A stretch of DNA of 14,733 nt. It comes from Euperipatoides rowelli (taxonomy: Eukaryota > Onychophora > Udeonychophora > Euonychophora > Peripatopsidae). The DNA lies in the NCBI GenBank assembly GCA_003024985.2, contig PXIH01S0011260.1. One strand, given 5' to 3'. The position numbers were made by a program, and so were the translations under genes. The notes below the pieces were generated by a model, which saw only the letters and a list, made by a program, of their open reading frames with translations, had not been told where the DNA came from and did no database searches. This document shows, in pieces, positions 7,902-14,733 of this stretch. Numbering within the stretch: position 1 is the first letter of the stretch; each line of letters begins with the position of its first letter.

Positions 7902-10171
7902 ATCATTTATATTGCTTTATATATTTAGTACACTCTAAATAATATCTTAAGCCTGCCAACATAAATATAATCAAAATACTATAAATATTATGTTAGTAGT
8001 TTATTTATAATATTGCATATATAAATTGTTTTACAAGATACAGTATTGATAACTAAACCAAGTGCGTCAGCCCTTCTCTGTATTGCTACCATTTTTATTG
8101 TTTTTGACCCTATTTTGACCACACATCCAGTGTATATAAATTAAATTGTTGAATTATACATTTACCGTGCATACTGTATCTTCTTTTGTACACATTCAGA
8201 CAACTCTTAGAATATTACTTCACTCAAAGGTATCTTGAACATAGTGTATTTTGGCAAAGGGTTTTATAACATACAGTATAACTAATCTTTCAGGTTTACA
8301 GGTTACAGCGCACCCTAAGTTTTCCCCATCGTAATCTGTACCACAGTCGTGAATTGTTACTCCTCAAGATCAGCTATATTTTAGTGTAGATCGGCTTGGT
8401 TCCCATTTGCTTTACCCTTTCTCCTAGAGGAAAACTGTGTGGCATTCCATTATATGCAAGCAGAAAGCCTATCTATTATTCAAATGTTCACTCAAATATC
8501 AAATCTCTCCAAATCGTTCATTAATCATTAAAGTGATAATTAAAATATTTGCACTGATCCAACATACCAACCAAATAGCTAACTGCAAATTTGATTTTTG
8601 AAGTGTTTAAATCTTGCCAGGGTTTATCAGACTCTTGAAGCCAAAGTTATCTTCAATAATAGCCAAAATCAAGTGCTATTTACAACCGCAACCTAGGTTA
8701 AGTAGGAAATCATCTAATTAATTCCAAACAATATCAATATTACGAATAAACACCCAGTGTTTCATGATCGCTTTCTCCAAGTGAAATTTGACAATTCTCA
8801 ATAATCTTAATTGTATTATCAATTAAACCTATTCCAAATTCCTTTTGATAGCTCGTGCAAACAAAGCTTATTTTGTTAAACAATCGGATTATTAAAATTT
8901 CTTTAGCTGGTTAATAATTTTTGTATTAAATATTAGACAACTAGATTATCAACTTTAGGCTATTAATGCATTCTTAAGTATCACCACCTGCCTGCTTTTG
9001 CTTGAAATAATTACTACATGTTAACATGGTCATTAATCTTTGACAATAAAAACAAGAGAGAATTAAGAGAGCAACTGTAGTCATGATAAAAAAAAACACA
9101 TAGTATAGGACTAAATATCATATAGGCTTTTTTTGCCTTTATTTAATATAAAATTAAAAAATTTTAATTGACGGGATTATTCAGGATATTAATTGCTTCT
9201 TGCTTAACAGTTGTTAGTTTCTTAATGAAACCACTGCTGTTAGTACCATTCATTCCTATGTTTGTTGTTATTATTTTTTTTACATAAATTGTAAAATCTG
9301 ATGACATAAAACACAATTGGTATTATGAAGTGCTCAAATGGAAACCAATATTCAATCATTTAAATATCAGAACTAAATGTTTATCTGTTAAATGCTTGAC
9401 TCAAATTATTAATTTTTCTGTGCTTTATGCTAACAAAGAAATACATATAAGAATGATGGCAAAATGTAAATATTTAAAAATTAAGAGATTGATCAAAACA
9501 AACGTTAAAAAATTGAGTACCTCAGCCTTTTTTTTCTTTCTTGTGTGTGTGTGTGAGGAGTACGACCATTGGAATGTGCATTAGTGATCTTCACGTCTGT
9601 CATAAAAAATATGTAAATTTTACACTTAATACTAATAATATTTTATTGAGAAATTATGATTTTTTTTTTTTTTTGGCTAATGCTACTACAGAGTCCTCTT
9701 TTGGAAATAATAGAAATTATTATATAATTTCTCTGGTGTAAAAATAATTTGATTTTAAATGTCTACACTTGATTTCTGCCTAGTTTATTATTATTATTAT
9801 ATGAGGGTTTTTTTTTTTATTGAGAAACACTACAATATTTACAATAATTAACAAATCCAAGCAAATACCTGAAAGAGTATATTATAGAATGTTACTATAT
9901 CTAATTTTATTTTTAAACCATTCAAGAATTTTCTTTTTAGTTTTTTTTTTTTTCATTAATTTTATTGTGTACTCACTACTTCTGTTACACCAATTCTATA
10001 ACTGCTTCTGCCGCTTCTATTATTATTTTTATTCCAGTTTGCTTTTATTCTATCTTATTCTTATGAAACTTATTTGTATATTATAGTTTTGAAATACTGT
10101 ATATCTATTTTTACTTTCTTAAGATTTTAGATGAATTAATCAAATTGTATGTTTTTTTTATTATCTATTAG

Positions 10172-10253
10172 GTGTGGATTCTCGTTACTTTGATTTATTT
10201 GAACCTCCACATGATGTAAATTGTGTTGATTTGGACACCAATACTATATCAGT
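10172..10253 (+). CDS. DENND4: DENND4-family Rab GEF, exon D (end of cDENN)
   Basis: This 82-nt exon opens with two bases that complete the split glycine codon. It then encodes [20 protein letters not shown] and DTNTIS, and ends in GT, the first two bases of a valine codon. [20 protein letters not shown] is the standard DENND4 sequence closing the cDENN domain before the linker to dDENN. The acceptor is TTATCTATTAG (10161-10171) and the donor is GT|GTAAGT at 10253/10254. The following exon, expected to continue towards dDENN, is not found before the right edge. Confidence 0.95.
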
Positions 10254-12159
10254 GTAAGTGGCTATATACTCTAGTTGCAATGTAGTGGTTTAATTTTAAT
10301 TAACTATAAGATTCCTTGCTTTAAAAATTCTGCCTTTTTTTTTTTTTTTGTAAAGAAGAAATGGTTTGATCAAATAAAATGATCTTTATTTACTTACATT
10401 ATATGTTATGGTTGTTAATTTTGTCCTAGTGTTCACAGATTCTATCAATATTTAAGATAAAGCGAATTTTTAATTTTTTTTTTTAAAAAAAAATCAACTT
10501 CTACCAGACAATAAAATTTTTTAGAAACAAAACATTAGCTCAAATATGCGTAACACTTGTGGCCAACTTCCATTCCGCCCCAAACCAGATAAACCTATTA
10601 ATCAGACCAGCCTCTCAATTATACTTCCTATTATGTTGGGTTCAAATCTATTTATCTGTCTTGGAGAGGGCAAAATCTTTTTTTTCTTATATACAAACCA
10701 GTTGAATTTTATTATATTTGAATGCACAAACCACTTGAATTTCGATTCTGTTGTAGATAATTGAAAAAAAAAAAAAAGACGGTGAAATTAGACTTGAAAT
10801 GTTTGCAACTAACAAATTGGACTTTTATTTCTAATATTGCTTAAGATTTAATTATATTTTACGTTGTTATCCCTTACATGATGATTGCTAATCCCATTGG
10901 GCTGCCTTGTATTTAATACCTGTAATTTATCTTCTTTATGGAATAGTGTGTTGTATAATTTGTTGCCAGTCTTAAGGTTTAGGAACTCACACTCTTTGAT
11001 TGAATGATCACACTTTAAGCAAATCAAGCATAATGCTGATCTCTAACCTAATTGAAGTGTTTTGATATCGACGACTTAAAAAATTCTGGACGTTGAAACA
11101 ATTAATGCTGAGCTTTGCATTTTTTGACATTGTTATTGTAGCTTGATAAGATTAAACTGAAATGACGACTTATGATGTTTGTTGGATTCTCTGACACATG
11201 ACTCGGAAGCTTACCAGGCTCGACAATACAGCTACAAATGATCATCATCTTAGTTGACATTTCACCATTTAACATATCTAATTCCCAATGTTTCCTTGTA
11301 TTGGCATCAAGTCGCTCAGGAAATAAAAAATGTGACAGCTAATCACAATCGTTAATTGGCGATCCTAACGCTTGTAATGAATGCATATGTTCCACTGTTG
11401 GTTTATTAATTTTCTCATTTCTTTGGTAGCCTACTACCATTATTTATTTTTGACTGGATTTACTGTATATACAATGCTTCAAATTAATTGTTTGATTTAT
11501 TTATTTTTAGCATAATTTGCGTTAGTTATTGTAAGTAATTTTAATACTTTTTCTGCATTTCCCTTTAAAACCAATTTTAAATAACTTTTTTTTTACTGCT
11601 GATAAATTACTACTATTATCAATACCCGACTTTAATAAATCTTTGAAGAAAGCCCAGTGTTGGCAACTTTCATCAAATGATAGTAGTTATGTTGTTGACA
11701 ATTTAATGTTCACAATAACTTTTGTTGATTAATTGCCGTCAATTTTCTGTCAGTGTTTGAGACAGCACATGCCTTTTAGCAATATTTTCATATTTTATTT
11801 TATCACTATAAAAGTTTGCTTAAAATTGTATTTGTCCCGTTAGCGCACATCTACAGGAAAATCCCCTTCATCTCAAGCAGATAAAATCTGGGTTTGTATT
11901 TTATCGAATTCTGACCAAATATCCACCACTTGCTCGACTTATGTTAAAATCGGCTGACTTGGTTTAACTGTGTATTTGTTCAGTAAATACTGCAATGCAG
12001 TCCAATTTTAATTTTGTTCAGCTTCACTTGTGAATTAATTTATCCATTGCTATGGATTAATGCCCAAACTATCTTCTAGATTGTTAGGTTTACCTAGAGC
12101 TGCTGGTTTGTTATGAATTTGAGAGATAATTTTATGTTTACAACTGTGAAATGCCCTTT

Positions 12160-12177
12160 GCTGCTGCTGCTGCTGCT
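12160..12177. repeat. (GCT)6 microsatellite
   Basis: Six perfect GCT units lie deep inside the intron, with no open frame or splice context linking them to coding sequence. Confidence 0.9.
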
Positions 12178-12381
12178 ATTAACTTGGGATTAATACATTT
12201 TAATTAAGCCTTGAATTTTGCAACATTTTTTCATTAACAAACTTTTCTTTAGTTTCTTGACAAAACTGTAGACTATATACTTTGGGCACTCTTCATGTGT
12301 TGTGAACGCCATAATTATTCCATGCATTTCTACTACTATCCGTCTCAAAGAACCATGAATTGTTTAGGCGATAATTTAGAT

Positions 12382-12780
12382 CAGGGGTTCCCGACCTTTT
12401 TTGTACCCTAGAGCACAATCTAAAATACCAGTAGGGTGGTGGGCACCATCTATATTTTTTGTAATGGTGAAAATATATGCACAGATGTCCAAAACGTGGT
12501 AGAATCTGGATTGTATTGCCTGTATTTAGACAATTCTCTAACTATCCCCACCACTACTCAATTCAACCGTCTGTGTGCATTACACTCAAGTTCATCCATG
12601 TTAACTTGGCACAAAAGATGGAATTAAAGAGGTCGATTTACAAGAAAACAACTGCCTAATATTGGTTGCCTAACTACTCACAATCTAAATCGATGGGATC
12701 CGGGCACTGCCAAGTTAACGTGAACAAGCTTTCGTTTTGTGGTTGAACAGCGGGGGGCACACACAACCTTAGATGAACAG
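12382..12780. mobile_element. Isolated hAT left terminus, right end not found
   Basis: CAGGGGTTCCCGACCTTTTT at 12382 is a typical hAT terminus of the CAGGGGTTCYCRACC type. The preceding octamer ATTTAGAT (12374-12381) fits the nTnnnnAn target preference, but I find neither a second copy of it nor a matching GGTCGGGAACCCCTG-like end downstream. A right end near the GGGGGGCAC box at about 12750 is conceivable but not supported, so the end coordinate is a guess. The interior holds an inverted repeat (12600-12611 and 12708-12719). Short open frames within it (12436-12659) have no recognisable content. This is probably a truncated or diverged copy. Confidence 0.6.
12600..12719. repeat. 12-bp inverted repeat with 96-bp spacer
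   Basis: GTTAACTTGGCA (12600-12611) is inverted at 12708-12719 (TGCCAAGTTAAC). Outward similarity continues for a few bases, CA(T/C) before the left arm. It lies within the presumed hAT remnant. Confidence 0.6.
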
Positions 12781-13137
12781 CTATTGTTATTTTGTTTTGC
12801 TGCCAACTACTATAATTCAAAACACTGGCGTACGGTACTTTCAAATAGTGCTAGTTTATTTTAACTATAACTTATTGACATGACTAACTGCCCGTGTTAG
12901 TTTTTTCTGTACATTTTATACTATCTAATCTTTATTTCTTGCGAGATTACAACAATCACCAATAAATTAAATTAAATGCGTTAAACAATATAAACAAATA
13001 ACAGTCAATGTTATAAATCTCTATCGCAAATATTTTGATTTTTCTCACAGTTCTTAAATCTGTTCCAGCACCATAACCATAAATCTGTTCATTATTTTGC
13101 AAATCAAGACAAGCTTTTATTCAAGAGTTCACTTTGT

Positions 13138-13167
13138 ACAAATCTCATCAGATCTGGCAATGAAAAA
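13138..13167. repeat. Dispersed repeat, copy b (pairs with 3241-3270)
   Basis: Thirty bases starting ACAAATCTCATCAG match 3241-3270 at 26 of 30 positions in the same orientation, with weaker similarity on both flanks. No element class is recognised. Confidence 0.4.
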
Positions 13168-14610
13168 ATAAATTAATATTCAAAGTATGAGTGGTCAATG
13201 TTTAGCCTTTCTCTTAGCGTATTTGGAAAATACCTCAAATACAATAATAATAATTCTCTTTGATTGAAGTAAAGTGAGAATGACTTTGCTTTGGTTTTAT
13301 GTCAGTTTGTCAGGTACCCATTTAATAAAACTGGAAATTATCAAGAACAGGTGCAAAAACAAAAGGTGGTATGTTATTTGGTTTGGTCACTTACCTGTGT
13401 GTGCATGTCTTGTAATTTAATAATTACAAAAGTGAAAATATATCATTTAGGTCTATGGATTAAATAAATATTCTTATAAATGTGTAGGTGGATTCTTCTA
13501 ATTTCTACTTTTAAATGGTTTTAAAATTTGTTTTTGTATAGTCTTTATGTGATTACATTTGTAAATTTAAAGTGGTTTATCAATGCCTATTTCAACTTCA
13601 TTGATTTATGTGTATTTTTGTATAAAAATGTTTGTTTAATTAATCAATTTGTTATATTCGGTCCATAAATACAACAAATATTTGACTTTAATGCCAATAT
13701 GTATCAAATTAGCAAACCAGTTTATGATGTATTTTTCCAGAAAAATCTCACGCGGATTCCAGTAATAGTGGTTGGCTGGTTGTCAGACCAGAATAGGGGT
13801 TACCTTCACAGATCAATCAGAATGAAGATCAGTGATTCAAAACTTTATTTTTTATTTGCAGTCTGTAGTTTTTATAAAAGCAACTCGAAACAAACACAAG
13901 TAGGCAATAAAAAATATCTCTAAGAATGTTTAAGAAATATTATTAAAAACTTTGGAAATAATAGTTAACATTTTGTTCTCATCGTCTCAAGTTAATAATG
14001 TACAAAAGCCGTCCGGTATTTGAGGTTTTTTTTTTTTTTTTCCTTATTGATTTCAACTTCAATCAAAAGAATTATCTCAAATTTTATGGATTTTATATTG
14101 ATGGGAAGAAAGTAACTTTTTCTCTGTTCTTTTTTCCTTCAAATCTTTAAGTAAAAACACTTTTGTTAACTAGTTTTATAAACAATAACGTAATGAAGTC
14201 ATGACTAGCGTCTGGATCCCAGATATGCATTTTCCTCTAGCCCAAAAATCAGCGAGATTTTATCCTTTGGCTACGTAAATTTAACGTCAGCATCTGGGTT
14301 TGATTTTTTGTAAACTACGTAGAAACTTNCAAATTTTTATATGTTTCAGTTTAAATTTTCCAAATTGATTAATTAAACAAATATTTTTAGGTGAAACTAA
14401 ACATAAATCAATTAAAAAAAAATCATCGATAAACCACTTAAGCATTTTGGTGCGTTTAAACTTTCACATTTAACCCTCCATCTGTGCATCTCCCTATTTC
14501 CATATGTAACGAATTACCACTAATTTCTAGCTTCCTGTTATTTTAGCGTGAAGCAATTATTTTTGCTTTCTTCTACCGTTTGTTTCATTAACCTAGTTTT
14601 AGCTTTTAAT

Positions 14611-14625
14611 CACTAGATGGCACTG
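14611..14625 (+). promoter_or_regulatory. CTCF-like motif
   Basis: CACTAGATGGCACTG, with the preceding T, matches 14 of 15 positions of the bilaterian CTCF core CCASYAGRKGGCRSY. The core is fairly specific in such AT-rich DNA. The organism's CTCF specificity is unknown, and the motif also occurs inside some transposons. Confidence 0.4.
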
Positions 14626-14649
14626 AAGAATGGATTTCTATAGAGATCC

Positions 14650-14658
14650 TATATAAAG
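14650..14658 (+). promoter_or_regulatory. TATA-box-like motif
   Basis: TATATAAAG lies 25 bp after the CTCF-like motif and about 25 bp before a YY1-like motif. TATA-like words are common by chance at this base composition, so only the grouping is notable. Confidence 0.25.
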
Positions 14659-14682
14659 AGAGATTGGCATTCTCAAATTTGA

Positions 14683-14694
14683 CCGCCATATTTT
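14683..14694 (-). promoter_or_regulatory. YY1-like motif
   Basis: CCGCCATATTTT reads AAAATATGGCGG on the minus strand and fits the AAnATGGCGGC core of YY1 up to the sequence shown. YY1 sites often lie at or just after transcription starts, and this one follows the TATA-like motif at start-site distance. The same word occurs inside the 360-bp hAT element (6866-6882), so a transposon origin is an alternative. Confidence 0.3.
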
Positions 14695-14733
14695 GTCCAA
14701 AGATTAAATTATTATTATTATTGCTGTAGTGAT

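Larger units (their letters stand above)
6395..10171. other. DENND4: Intron between exons C and D
   Basis: This is a 3,777-nt phase-1 intron with donor GTAAGT and acceptor TTATCTATTAG. An intact hAT element occupies 6796-7155. A more balanced, unrecognised stretch lies at about 7180-7900 and is listed separately. Positions 7900-9530 are AT-rich with no recognisable element. A short (GT)n run lies at about 9543-9555 and a (TTA)n run at about 9787-9799. Positions 9600-10150 are T-rich low-complexity sequence whose open frames have phenylalanine- and leucine-rich translations and are not genes. Confidence 0.85.
10254..14733. other. DENND4: Intron downstream of exon D (incomplete)
   Basis: At least 4,480 nt of phase-2 intron, beginning GTAAGTG and running to the edge. 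I searched for the expected next exon (completing a GTN codon and continuing with a charged, tryptophan-containing linker) and found none. Positions 10254-10860 are T- and A-rich. Positions 10860-12370 look like unique sequence of somewhat higher complexity with no recognised element. A hAT terminus begins at 12382. A second copy of the dispersed repeat lies at 13138-13167. Positions 13200-14600 are unremarkable apart from one ambiguous base (N) at 14329. Regulatory-like motifs cluster at 14611-14694. Confidence 0.75.

Noticed and set aside
8755-8775. CAGTGTTTCATGATCGC as another hAT terminus
   Set aside because: It lacks the CCCAACC-type block after CAGTGTTTC, and no partner end or 8-bp duplication was found.
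9820-10086. 88-codon open frame rich in F, L and Y
   Set aside because: The translation is that of T-rich low-complexity DNA directly upstream of the exon D acceptor.
13699-13923. Possible next DENND4 exon after TTTTTCCAG (13732-13740)
   Set aside because: In the frame required by exon D (GT plus A) a TAA stop appears after seven further codons, and the translation does not resemble the expected linker.
14211-14300. Inverted repeat CCCAGATATGC / GCATCTGGG as a small foldback element
   Set aside because: The arms match only with a 2-bp gap, are short, and have no flanking duplication.
1-14733. CRISPR arrays, bacterial operons, tRNA and rRNA genes
   Set aside because: No regularly spaced direct repeats, no ribosome-binding-site-led frames, and no tRNA B-box-like or rRNA sequence were seen. 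The window is spliced eukaryotic DNA.

Overview
The window looks like animal nuclear DNA. It is very AT-rich, and its only clear protein-coding signal is four short exons on the + strand, separated by introns of 2.5 to more than 4.4 kb. Every exon has a consensus donor (GTAAGA or GTAAGT) and a T-rich tract ending in AG. Spliced, the exons give one uninterrupted frame of about 125 residues that I recognise as the central DENN (cDENN) region of the DENND4 family (vertebrate DENND4A/B/C, Drosophila Crag), a group of Rab guanine-nucleotide exchange factors. The 5' part of the gene (MABP, uDENN) lies left of the window. The rest of the DENN module and the C-terminus lie to the right. The species cannot be named from this sequence.

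Layout: intron sequence 1-407; exon A 408-463; intron 464-2999; exon B 3000-3144; intron 3145-6300; exon C 6301-6394; intron 6395-10171; exon D 10172-10253; intron 10254 to the right edge. No minus-strand gene, tRNA, rRNA or CRISPR array was found.

The introns are colonised by DNA transposons. The first complete intron holds a hAT-type element (1445-2604) with an 8-bp target duplication, and inside it sits a 654-bp TTAA-flanked element with ~80-bp terminal inverted repeats. The second complete intron holds a second copy of that TTAA element (5379-6047) and a decayed hAT transposase C-terminus (about 4436-4705). The third holds an intact 360-bp non-autonomous hAT element (6796-7155) with an 8-bp duplication and clustered subterminal GATCGAC motifs. 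The last, incomplete intron holds at least one isolated hAT terminus (12382 onward).

No operon-like cooperation or new multi-gene system is visible. The most informative content is the nested transposon, the two-copy TTAA family with a strongly conserved promoter-like core, and a cluster of CTCF-, TATA- and YY1-like motifs at the right edge.
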